A DNA stretch of 64,000 nucleotides from Gnetum montanum (taxonomy: Eukaryota; Streptophyta; Gnetopsida; Gnetales; Gnetaceae): assembly GCA_015680685.1 (NCBI GenBank), contig MNCI01034266.1:670432-734431 (forward strand), given 5' to 3'. Within the stretch, counting starts at the first letter, position 1. The number at the start of each line of letters is the position of its first letter. A program made the position numbers and the translations under genes. Below the pieces are notes generated by a model. That model was not told where the DNA came from, did no database searches, and was given only the letters and a program-made list of their open reading frames with translations. Shown here one piece after another: positions 11,256-22,605 of the stretch.

Positions 11256-11345
11256 CTCTAATTGGCAAAGAAAGAAGGGGGATGACCTTTTGGCAAAGAC
11301 AGAAGACATTTTTGAGCATTGGCAACAAGAGCGATCAGTCTTTCG

Positions 11346-11437
11346 GCAAAAATATAGTTCTCTTCATTGGTGATCATTAACAGCTTTGAGNAGCAAAAAT
11401 ATAGTTCTCTTCATTGGTGATCATTAACAGCTTTGAG
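11346..11437. other. Exact 45-bp duplication round a single n (assembly join)
   Basis: Bases 11346-11390 recur at 11393-11437 on the two sides of an n at 11391. Same signature as at 7536. Confidence 0.85.
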
Positions 11438-12032
11438 CAAAGACTACCGAAGGCAAAAGGAGCAGATCAGAGATTGAGAGATCATCTGGTATGGTTGGTA
11501 AGATTTATTGATCAGAAACAATTGATTGATATACATCCAGGCTTGACCTTCCTTGCATTCCATCTTTGGCTTACGAGGTAGACTGAACTTCATTCTGTAC
11601 TCCTTGTTGAACAATTTTCTTGTTGTTTTGTGTATGCTTCGAACAAGATAAGAAAATTTTGCTATTAGAACTTTGTATACAATATACTCAATCTACGAGT
11701 CAAAACATAGATCTTGGAATTGCGCATCTTTCCTAAATCTGATCCTCCTTGTCATGTTGACGTTGTCATTATTTCAATTTATTTACATCATTTTCTACTC
11801 CTTTTACGATTCATTGGATTGATTTGTTTCATGGAATATCTATATAATATGTATATTATCATGATATTTGTTAATTTACTGGTTAAGTAAGTCCCTGTCT
11901 AATCAACAAGACCGTTCAGGGCACTGCAGATTCATTTTCTCTAGCACGGCCCTCACAAGGATCTATGGTTAAGACTGTGTACACATATCTTCGTTTGGTA
12001 TTTTCCAGTGACCAACGTTTTCCGTCGTTACA

Positions 12033-14600
12033 CAAGATCTTAACTTGGTACTAAAGCGTTGTTTAAAATATGAGCTGAGACTTAACCCAAAGAAATGTGT
12101 CTTTGGAGTCAAAATAGGCAAAATTCTTGGATTCATAGCCTCAGAAGCAGGGATACAAGTAGACCCTGATAAAGTTAAGGCCATAACAAACTTAAAACCA
12201 CCTAGCAACCTTACCAAACTTTGAGGTCTACAAGGTAGATTATAGTTTATCAGGCGTTTCATAGAAAAACTAACGGACAAGCTGAAACCTATGAACCACT
12301 TGCTACGTAAGAACATCCATTTTGAATGGACTTCATAGTGCCAGGAGGCATTTGACAACATTAAAATAGCACTCATTCAACTACCCATAGTTTATTCACC
12401 TCAAAATGATAAACCATTTTACATCTACCTTGCCACTTCAGACTCGTCAATCACATCCATGCTTTGCCAAAAACAAGATGATGGAATCGAAGTTACTATC
12501 TACTACTTAATTCATGCATTAATAGCCCATGAGAAGAAGTATAACAGGGTGGAGAGGTCATGTTTAGCCCTGGACTTTTCCTTAAAAAAATAGTGACATT
12601 ACCTCTTCCATAACCAAGTTAATATAGTCTGCAAGGATAATGTGCTCAAAGCCATCACAGGAAACATTTACGAGTCAAGTAGGATAGCCCATTGAAAAGC
12701 CATGATAGTTGAGTTTGACCTACACTACATAGCGCAATCATTAGTTAAGGGTCAAGCCATAGCAAATCAAATGACTGCATCACCAACGCATGATCAAGCA
12801 ACGATAGAGCCAAAATTCCCTGATGAAAATGTGAGTGCAATAGACATAGTGCCCGATGACTACGATGCCATTCTGAACTTTGATGAAGCGTCCACCTATT
12901 GAGGGGGAAGTGTTGCTGCCATCATCACCTATCCCTCTGGGGAGATCCGACCCTTTGCTTATGATTTCGACTTTCACTGTACCAACAACATAGCAGAGTA
13001 CGAAGGTCTCCTTACAGGTCTCATGGTAGCACTAGCTTTAGACATCACATGGCTTGTGGTCAAGGGAGACTCACAACTAGTTTTAAACCAAGTCACAAAC
13101 ATTTATACATGCAAAGCACAACATTTACAACCATACTATGACTTAGCCAAACACTTAATGAAACGATTCAAAAACATGAACGAGCAACATGTCTCCAGAA
13201 ATAATAATACCATTGCAGACGCACTGGCCACGTTAGCACTAAACATATCACCTGACATGTTCCATATGTTGCCAAGCTCCATAATCAATTGTGCTAAACC
13301 TATAACCAATACGCTCGATACATTACCAATTGCATCTGTTAGTACAACACATGTGATAGAATCGTATGATGACATAAAAGAGTACCTTCTATGCGGTGAA
13401 ACACCGCAACACTTAACGAATGCACAAAAAGACATGATACGAAAGCATTCTCGGCAATATGCACTGGTAGGGGATACATTGTGTCGTCGATCCTACGAAT
13501 GAATACTGCTAACATGTGTTAGTAGCACTGATGCCCAAACCATCGTTGAGCAAGTACATGATGGACTATGAGGAGGACACATAGCACCTAAAGTAATGGT
13601 AACAAAGATAATACGCTTAGGCTATTATTGGCCACACATGGAGTATGACTGTCTCTCCAAGGCTAAAACATGCAATACCTATCAAAGACATAGTAATCTA
13701 ATCCATGTCCCACCAAATGAGTTGCATACAGCGTAAATCACATGGCCCTTTCAAAAATGGGGGTTGAACCTTATCAGACCAATAACACCCTCATCTTCTG
13801 TAGGGCATAGCTTCATCATAACCGTGATAGAGTATTTCACGAAGTGGGTAGAATCCATGCCCCTTCGAAAAACCACATCTAAACACGTATCCCACTTCAT
13901 TCTTGAAAACATCATGACCCGTTTTGGCATCCCCATGACCATCATCACCGGTAATGGGCCACAATTCAGCAGTGTCGAAACCAAAACTTTTTGTGAAAGC
14001 CTGGGGATCAGAAACTCATTTTCATCCCCTTACTACCCTCAAAACAATAGGCAAGCAGAGGCCACAAATAAGACCATCATCACAGTACTTAAAAGGATGC
14101 TTACCCAAAGAAAAAAAAGATGGCACGAGCAGCTGGTATACGCACTGTGGGCATATCGTACTACGCATTGCACTTCCACAAGTAAAACACGATATAGCCT
14201 TGTTTATGGTTTAGAAGCTATTTTACCCTTGGAATTACAGGTACCATCCTTAAGAATCACAATTTCCAGACTCCTTGACGAAGGACAAAACAATGACCTA
14301 TGCATCATTGACTTCAACTCGGTGGAGGAGGAATGCATACGTGCACTTGATCAGATTGAATGGTACCAAAAATGATAACAACAACGCCATCGGCATGATG
14401 TTCATAAGCGTCCTATCAAGGAAGGCGATCTTATACTCAAGGCCGTTCAGGAATACCTAGACTAATTCTCAGCTAACTGGGAAGGGCCCTACTTGGTCAT
14501 CAAAGCGTACAACAACGGAGCATTCAAATTAGTTGACATGGAAGGTAAAGAACTTGCAAATATGAGCAATCACTTGTTCTTGAAACCATTCCACATTTGA
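12033..14600 (+). pseudogene. pol: Element B pol, truncated in RT: RT thumb, two RNases H, integrase
   Basis: Starts in the middle of RT (LVLKRCLKYELRLNPKKC, from 12037), with the palm, the YxDD box, gag and the antisense gene all missing. RNase H about 12400-12780; second RNase H about 12860-13230 (TNNIAEYEGLLTGLM, DSQLVLNQV, NNTIADALATLAL). Integrase zinc region about 13500-13690, core about 13760-14200, C-terminal domain ending LKPFHI at TGA 14598-14600. In the integrase core the LDIIGP Asp reads Asn (LNLIRP) and TDNGP reads TGNGP, so two catalytic acids are lost. Stops at 12221 and 12901 and others show decay. It lies directly against the LTR1 end. Confidence 0.82.
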
Positions 14601-14604
14601 ACAT

Positions 14605-14960
14605 AGATTTAGGCACATGTTCGTCCTGGCATCATGATGGTAAACTGATACCATAGCTCATCCTGGCATCATGACGGTAAACTGATACCATAGCTTGTCC
14701 TGGCAGCATGATGGTAAACTGATACCACAGAATGTCTACAATGACAATAAACTAGCACTCATCTGGTACGATAGTAAATTTCCATAGTCGCATTCACTAG
14801 AGTCTGCTAAAACTATAAATTAGTTTGCCTCTTCATGGTCTGCCAAGACTAGAAACTGGCAATGTACCATCCGTCATGATGCTAAAAGGGAGATGTCCAA
14901 CAAGTCATGACATAAAACTAACCTATGATAGTTAGCTACAACTATAAACTGGTAATTTTC
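14605..14960 (+). repeat. Tail array of TAAACTG units (element B)
   Basis: Begins with three near-identical 54-bp units (TCCTGGCATCATGATGGTAA plus ACTGATACCATAGC), then looser units of the CTGCTAAAACTATAAATTAG type. Same position as the arrays of A and D, but here a 54-bp variant has been amplified. Confidence 0.75.
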
Positions 14961-16035
14961 TCTCTGGTACCTCAATCTATGGCTGCATCCCAACTTCATC
15001 AGAACCGCTACATCGCTCACCATCAGCCGATCCTAACAACATTTCTGCTATTCATATACAATGCCTGAAATCTCACCCAATGCCTTTATTTCATTAGTAA
15101 CTGTTTAAGTCTAAGCTTGCTTACTCACTCATGGTTTTCTTGTCTTCTTGGAGTTTTGTTTGTAGGATGACACTCAGAAGTGTTCATACAAGAATGCACT
15201 TCATCATAAGTAGCAGGGTGAGACATTGTTCCTAACATGCATAACCAGGTTAATCAAGCCATTCACTGGTACATCCCCATTTCCTATTACATTTCCTATC
15301 TATTCCTCAACATACTTTACTCAGCTACACCCCTGATACACCCAGTGCACCCAAAACTTTGAGCACACCGTTGCACACTAGAATACTTTTAAGCAGTTAC
15401 AACACACAACATGGAACTTGAACATGAGTACAAGATCAAAACAAAGCTCTTAACCAAAAATATATGAAGAAACAAAAAAAAACAAAAAAACACAAGACCC
15501 TTGGCACTTCCCATACAAGCCTCATGCGGGAAGGTAGTTGTCTTGGAACCAAGTACTCATGTCTCAAACGCTCAAGTAACATCTGATTGCATGGATTTGG
15601 TTCTCTGCCAATAGGTTCCCTTTAACACTAAACAAAGGCCCTATTCCTCTAAAGAATGCAACGCATCATCACATGGCTTTGGTTGTGCCAGCAAGTCCTC
15701 TTAAACACTAAACAAGAATCTTGTTCCGCCAAAGAATGTACACCTCATGTCTTGGTTCCAAGTCTACTAGACAATGGATATTGACAAGGATCAACATGAT
15801 CCATATATACACCAAAGAATCCCCTTTACCATGTAACATTCCATGATCTATCCCCAATCCCACAATCCCCATTCCCCTATCCAGCTACAAACGTCATTTT
15901 GCACAATCCCACATACTACTGAATGCAGTGCGATGACATCTGGCCAAGTGCCAATGAACAATATTTCTACCAAGTCGCTAGTGGTGTTTTGCACTTCTTT
16001 GTCGATGCTTCTTAGGTCAATTCCTCCAAGCATCA
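14961..16035 (+). other. 3' untranslated tail of element B
   Basis: No supported gene. It includes a short A-rich run at about 15470-15495. The sequence leads without a break to the PPT of LTR2. Confidence 0.5.
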
Positions 16036-16050
16036 ACAAAGAGGGGCCAA
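16036..16050 (+). other. Polypurine tract of element B
   Basis: ACAAAGAGGGGCCAA directly before TGAAACACCA. Same PPT as before LTR1 and LTR3. Confidence 0.8.
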
Positions 16051-17050
16051 TGAAACACCACAAAATTTTGAGCTTAGCACTTCTCCAACAAGAATCGAGC
16101 TAAGTCATGACATTCCTCAGCATGACTAAAGCTTGAGGACTCACAGATAGCTTCAAGCAGAGTCGGACTCAATGAGGAGTGGTTCCCTAGGGCTCGCCGA
16201 CAACCACAGCGATATCCGCTATCAAAAAATGGCAACTTTGGAGCTCAAGATACTTAGTATTTACTAAGTATGCATTCTCAGCGTATACGCCCAACATTCA
16301 CAATGTATATGCCCAACGTACACGCCTCACATGTATACTCAGCATGTATGACTGGTGTATATGCTCGGTATGCAACCCCCAAAGACAACATGGAAATAGC
16401 ATTGTAGAGAAAAAAATTTGTACAAAGCATCAACTCACATGAACAGAGCAATCATCAGATGTTGACACCATGCATTTTGAAGTTTATACACTGAGCATGC
16501 ACGCCCTATACGCCTAGCGTATACGCTCAGCGTATACACATGGCGTGTACGCCCGGCGTATACGCCCAACATGTACGAAGTATACAACTAGTGTCAGATC
16601 AAGGTCAACCTAGTAGAGAATCTACAGGCAGCATCTTCATGGCATCCGAATTCAAATCTGAAGGCTGAAAGACTTCTTTTTCTTTGATCAAGTCTGTACG
16701 CCCAGGTAATACACCCAGTGTGTATACGCTGGTGTACAATGGTATACACTGGCGTATAGCATGTATACACTAGCATACAATGGTATACGCTGGTGTGCAA
16801 CATGCTATATACTTGTAAAATTTTATTCTTTCACACCCAGTCAATGCACCACATGTCACTTGACCCGAGAATCCAGCACTCCACAGCATGGAACCTCTAC
16901 AATGTGTTATCCAATGTTACTCCCCCCCTTTGAACCTGTAAGCTTTGGGTGTTAATGTTACCTTCCTAGGATCCCCAAATCTTAGCATGGTTCACTTTGG
17001 TAGCCCCAATCCTTCACATTTTCCTAACCCTAGTAGTAACCAACATTGCA
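16051..17050 (+). mobile_element. LTR2, 3' LTR of B and probable 5' LTR of E (right end uncertain)
   Basis: Starts TGAAACACCACAAAATTTTG after a PPT and shares its first bases with LTR3 (TGAAACACCATAAAATTTTT). The interior has diverged from LTR1 and LTR3 and carries the GTATAC array. I cannot align its right end with the CGTTACA end of the other two, so 17050 is an estimate. A TATATA at about 16804-16809 could be its promoter. Confidence 0.6.
16255..16800. repeat. Dense GTATAC / GCGTATACGC palindromic array in LTR2
   Basis: More than 20 copies of GTATAC or one-base variants (GTGTAC, TGTATAC, CATGTAC), many inside the perfect palindrome GCGTATACGC, in two clusters (about 16255-16370 and 16495-16800). 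LTR1 and LTR3 have another palindromic word family (TTACGCT / AGCGTAA) in the corresponding 5' part. Confidence 0.8.
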
Positions 17051-18402
17051 AATCTAACATGGTGACAAAGAATATTCAATAGCATCGACAGTGGCAGAGA
17101 TACTAGATTGTGAAGTTGATGATGGCTTCAATATGCTTTGAACCCCTGCTCAAGTGCAGCCACCTTTGCCCCCTTCTTGGGCACCAACTTTGTACACATA
17201 TTTGAACTCATTCTTTGTTCATTTAATGCAATTTATGATTTTAATTTATTTATAACTTTAGATATAATTTTTATATCTCTAGTACATTATTTTATAGATC
17301 TACATATTTTTACAATTTTTACACCCCCATTTTGCACCCCCCTAAGTCCCTTGGTGATCTACTAAACTATACAGGACACCTTAAATTCCATTTTCCTTGT
17401 GAAGGTCCTAGAGGATTCAGGGTGAGGCTATTCATGATTGAGAATCCTTGGTTTTCTCCAACAATCGAGATTTTCTATTGTAATAGTTTTCTTGGCACTA
17501 GAAGGAGGGCCTTTGCCTAATTTCTGTAGCGAAATCTCATTTCTGTCATAGCCAACATTGCCTGCCTATTGAAAATTTCTTATTTTTGTAGCAAGAAATT
17601 TCAAGCTCCCTTTTCAAAACCCAATGCTTCCACTCATCCCCTTGCAGTAGAAACCCAAGTGTTAATGTTGTAGGTAGTTGGTTGTTGATTTTTCTAACAT
17701 CTTCTATGAATTTCAGCCACTAATACCATCATGGAATACCTACACACCAACATTCCACCTTAGCCATAATTCTCATTACAAAATCAATGTTGCCATCATT
17801 TCCAACCAAAAGTGCTTTCTCCCTACCTTTGTGGTTGAATTTGGACTATTTCCAAAAGCATTTTGAGAAAGTTGTAGGTTTCTATTTTGGCTACCACACT
17901 TCCCCCCACACCTCCCTCAGTTACTACTTAGAGTAAGTAATTTGTTTTTAATCATTTTTTCCTATTTACATTAGATTTAAACCTTATAGTAATTCCAACT
18001 ATAAAACTTTGCACCCTTATATCCACACATATAATAGCTTTCACCCCCTTTTATCAACATTGGCTTTATAAGGTGTGAGATCCCCTACGCCCCCCCCACC
18101 CAATCTCACCTCCTCTTTTCCCTCTACCACACCCAGGGTTGTGATAGCTAGGAAGCCAATGTTGGCACTAAGGAGTGTGACAACTAAAAGCTTACTATGG
18201 GTGAAGTTTGCTATCACCTTTTCACTTTTCCATTTTGGGTAAAGGAGTGTACTTCCCATTACCTCCTACTTGCTATTTTTAGTAACTACCACTTTTTGAC
18301 CATTTTTACTTTCTTTGATTGCTATTGAGCTCCACTTTTTGGAACTTGATTTTATTTTTTCTTTTCATAGCCTATCCTTATGCTTTTTTCATTAAAATAA
18401 CA
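17051..18402 (+). other. Leader of element E
   Basis: About 1.35 kb of AT-rich sequence between LTR2 and the gag start. It has C-rich and T-rich runs. I see no primer binding site I can name and no conserved frame; short open stretches are not shared with C. Confidence 0.45.
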
Positions 18403-21400
18403 ATGTCTCTTCCATGATCAACTAAGTTGCCTTACAAATACATTAATAGTATATTAGATCAACAAGCCATGAGGGTTTATGACTTGAAAGACCCTACCAT
18501 CATGACATGTAGGTGATCTTCAAGGGTTAAAGGGGAGAGTCTCAATTTTTCAACCATAAATGAATATCATTATAGCTTCATTTATGCTAACATATGGGTA
18601 GGCATGCTAATTTTATGAATTAAAACTAAGGCCAAGAGGGATTTTGAACTTACACATAAGAGTGGGAAAGAGTACATCTCTTCCCTATATGATCAAATTT
18701 CCCATAATAACATCTATGCTAGTATCGTAGCTTAAATGATTACCATGGAAGATGTTGACAAGCATACCTCTAAGGAACAAAAGAAAGTGGAGGATGAATT
18801 TGAGTCGAAGCCTAAAGAAATCTTGGGAGAACTATTCCAAAAAACATCCCCCAAGCTCACAACACCTCCCTCCAATGATTTTTTTTCTCCATGGACATGG
18901 TGCCACCATCTTCCATTCCTTCCTACCCTACAATGGCAAATCCCACATCTATTATACCCACACATTAAACTCAAGAAATGCCACAAACAATGAACCATAA
19001 CACATCAATGTCATTTAAAACATAGTTTCAATATATAAAATCATCAATGGTGGTTTTTATAACAAAAAAGCCTCTAACTACTCACATAGGATCCACTATG
19101 ACTCCCTAAGAAACATAGGGGTCACATACCCTCTTTATCCCATTTGTGCCTCAACTACTACCATAGACATCCTTTTCTTTGTTTGGCCTACAAGTCACAA
19201 CCATAATTAAATCCCTTCCTTCTATAATACAATCCATAGCGAGGCCAGAAGAACCACAATAGATGTCACAACCATATGTGCAATCCTCATAGCCAATGGG
19301 ACCACTACAAGGCTTGGACCAAGCCTTCCAGATGATCTAGGACTTGACAAAGGAGTTAAAGTGGCTCAAATCCTTTTTCCTAAAGTGTAAAGATCATGGA
19401 CTTCTACTAGGATGGTCCTATTATTACTATTATCCCACCTTTGATGCTTCCTCCTGGTGTCCCTATTCCCAAGTTTAGTAAATACAATGGGGAAGGTGAC
19501 TCTAAAGCTCACCTTATAACCTTCAAATCTAAGTGTTTACTATTTTGGCTATGGAATGATACCATCATGAGGATTTTTTCAATATTCTTAATTGGGAAAG
19601 CACTTGATTGGTACTACACACTACCTAGAGGACCCATATCCTCCCTTGAAGATTTGAGAGCTTAGTTTGTTAATCAGTTCAAATATAACTTGAAGCCTGA
19701 CACCACGCTTGACTAACTCATGAAGGTAAAGAAAGGATTCCTTGATCCCATATAGAAGTTTATCTAATGATGGAATATGCTCCTGAATGAAATACCAGAG
19801 CCCATAGCCAAAACTCACCTTTTGGCTATATTTAAGGGGGTAGTTAATGACTTTATCAAGTCTAAAATTTACTACCTTAACCTACAGTTACTTAACCAAA
19901 CATTCTTCCAAACCAAAAATATAGAATATTCTATGGAGGCTAGTCATGGCCCAGCCTTCATAGCATACAAAAACCAACATATGTAGAGAGACAAGAAGAA
20001 GGGTAGACATAACAATATGATTATAGCAACTATGACTAAAGAAGCCAATACGACTAACTAGGGATCAAGAACCAACCCACCGAAGGTCCTCACTAATAAT
20101 ACCCATGATGATCAACCTTCAACCTTTGGGGCCATTGCATCGACAATGACCAGACCCAATTTTGAAAGAAAGGATAGGTCCAAATACACTACACTATCAT
20201 TAAAATCATTAGAACTATTATACCAACTTTTGAAAAGTGGGTGTATCCAATATAAATGGATGTTTAAAGCTTGTCAAAAGAGGTATGATAGACTCTATGA
20301 AATATCCAAGGATCCCACTAGAGCAACAAAAGATGACCCACCACTACCTAAATTCTTCAAGATAGATTGCTTTTGCCACTATCAGCAAGTACCCGATCAT
20401 GACATAGGCTTTTGCCTTGCACTGAAGGATGACTTACAAAAGATGATAGATAGGGAAGAGTTGGTTCTAGATGCATCCAACCCTATTTGACCTCAAAACC
20501 AATCGATGTAGTTGTACAAAGACCCATTAAATTCTAACAAGTTGTATACATCATATCAACATTCAACATAGATGATAATGAGAGATCCTCAAGAGAACCA
20601 TTTTTGATTTGCATATTCCCTTATAGTGAAAGGACTTCTTCAACATCCACTAGTTCAAGATCCTCTTTTTTCTAAGGGTACCATCACAAGCACCTCCTAG
20701 GGAATCATTTATCATCAAGGTACCCTAGCCCACCATAGGCCAACCAACCATAACCTCACCAATTGATAAAACCAGCCAACAACCTCTTGTGGTGGCCAAT
20801 GCTACCGCATCTTTCATACAAGTAATAATTGAAAATCAACAAGCTTAAAAATAACAAAAGAATAAGAAAAATAAAAATTCCAAAAATAAGGCTAACAAGA
20901 GGATAAAGGCATAGAAGGAAGTGGGTCCACCAAGGGCCACTCCCATATTGGCTATACCCATGACCTCCTTTACCCAACCCACTTCAAACAACAAACCACA
21001 GGGGAATCCCAAAGCTCATGGCTAGAAGAACAATGAGAATCCTCAACAATCACAACCTAAGAACAAAGTACACATTTTGGGGTGCATGAAGGAAGTGAAG
21101 GACAACTAGGATGACAAGCTCACAACCAATGAAAAATCCTTCTTCAGTGGGATAGATCAGGCAAGACAATCTCTTAAGCAAAATAACACTACTCTGAGCT
21201 TGTATGACTTGATCATGACTTCCTTCATAGATCATGAGGTGTTATTCAAAATGTTTACTTCTATCCCTGTTAGTGAGGATATCCTTACTAATGAGGAATC
21301 CATCCATGCAGTGATGGTTCCTTCCACACCTAGGGAAGGGAAGTCAACATCCCTAACATTTCATGATAGAAAAATTTAGGTTAATTCCCAAAATGGTGAA

Positions 21401-22089
21401 ATTACTATGGCTTCTTTATCCATAACCATATGCATAGGGTAGTTCAAGGTGCATCTACAAATGTAATCCCATGCACCATCATTGAAAAACTAGGCTTGAC
21501 AAAGCAAATACAACAAACATTGATAGCTACTCTTAAGTCTTTTAACAAATTAAGGGTTGTTGTTAAGGGGTCCATCCCTTATATTTTATGGCAGGAGAGT
21601 AATTCCCCATGGCTACAAATTTCATAGTGAAGGAGGAGAGTCCTACCTTTAATCTTATCCTAGAAAGACCTTACTTGGCTCAGTTACGAGCTATGTCATC
21701 TCTCATCCACCAAGAAATTCACCTTCTTTATGAGGGAGGTGAGATCATCATTCATGGTGATAACATAGTGCCCTTGGTTATTAATAATGTGAACATGGAG
21801 TAGGGGTCCAAAGTGGAGTTTCAAGAAGAAACTCCTAGTCACGATAATCAACAACCCAAAAGAAAGCAGGAAGCCAATAATGACAACAATGGGTAGCAAG
21901 ATGCATCATGGGATGAGATCCCATTTAACATCATTAGTCAAGGTGATGGTGAATACAAAATTATGTAGAGTAGGCCTTAATCATTCCCTAATCTTTCAAA
22001 CATTAGGAAGAGTATGTACAAGCGAAGTATCCCTTAACCCTTCCATCCCATTTCCCTATAACCATGTAGTTGATAGCCATGTAGCTTAG
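18403..22089 (+). pseudogene. gag-pro: Element E gag-pro
   Basis: Decayed gag and protease. From ATG 18403 one frame runs about 380 bases with few stops (AKRDFELTHKSGKEYISSLY). Retrotrans_gag core about 19441-19900: PIPKFSKYNGEGDSKAHL, ALDWYYTL, QFKYNLKPDT, the Tat/Ogre gag signature. Knuckle-like motif about 20358-20460: CHYQQVPDHDIGFCLALKDD, then LQKMIDREEL. Retropepsin about 21430-21800: GASTNVIP, then FNLILERPYLAQLRAMSS and HQEIHLLYEGGEIIIHGDN. Stops at 19663, 19715, 19758, 19767, 19984 and elsewhere. The end is set by comparison with A and D. Gag packages element RNA; the protease cleaves the polyproteins. Confidence 0.8.
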
Positions 22090-22319
22090 CCTTTCTTTTT
22101 CAATTTTTTATGTTTGTTTGTGTATTTTATTTTACTCTTTATGTGGGTAGCCTAAATTTCTACTTTCATTTGCATTTTACATATGTATTATTTCCTTTCT
22201 TTTTTTTTTACTTTTATACATGATGAAAATAAAAATAATCCTTAAAAAATAATCTTAAAGTTGGAAAAAACCATAAAAATTCAAAAAAGAAAAATTTTAC
22301 CAAAACAATATAAGACTCA

Positions 22320-22525
22320 AAGGGTCCACCATGGCCTAAAACTAGCAAACCCATGGCTTTCCAAGGCCTTAAACCAACATCATGGCCTACCGAGGCCTTA
22401 AACCAAAATCACGGTATGCTAAGACTTTAAACTAGTGTTAGAGTTCACTAAGACTTTAAACTAGCATCACAGTCTGCTAAGACTCTAAACTTGAATTGTG
22501 GCCTGCCATGACCTTAAATTGGTTG
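22320..22525 (+). repeat. Punctuation repeat, element E gag-pro side
   Basis: Six or seven units of the form CATGGCCTACCGAGGCCTTA plus AACC, 25-35 bp apart. Equivalent position to 383-495 in A and 61190-61520 in D. Confidence 0.78.
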
Positions 22526-22605
22526 ATAAATGTACAAGATGATAAAAAGTAAATATAATAAAAATATAAAACTTAAAAAATGAAAAACATAAAAGCCATC
22601 ACACC

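Larger units (their letters stand above)
10397..12032 (+). mobile_element. LTR1, shared by elements A and B
   Basis: Begins TGAAACACCG after the PPT and ends CCGTCGTTACA. The end is fixed by alignment with LTR3: CAACAAGACCGTTCAGGGCA, then ACTGTGTACA, then TCGTTTGGTATTT and TTTTCCGTCGTTACA all have counterparts that stop at the same base. About 1.64 kb including a 46-bp assembly duplication. The first 650 bp are rich in TTACGCT-like palindromic words. A TATA box lies at 11248. It is the 3' LTR of A and is followed at once by B pol, with no primer site or gag. Confidence 0.8.

Noticed and set aside
13136-13435. Minus-strand frame of 99 residues in element B
   Set aside because: Shadow of the second RNase H and following part of B pol.
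17041-17060. AACATGGTGACAAAG as the primer site after LTR2
   Set aside because: TGG is suggestive, but the LTR2 end does not align with those of LTR1 and LTR3, and no tRNA match is clear.
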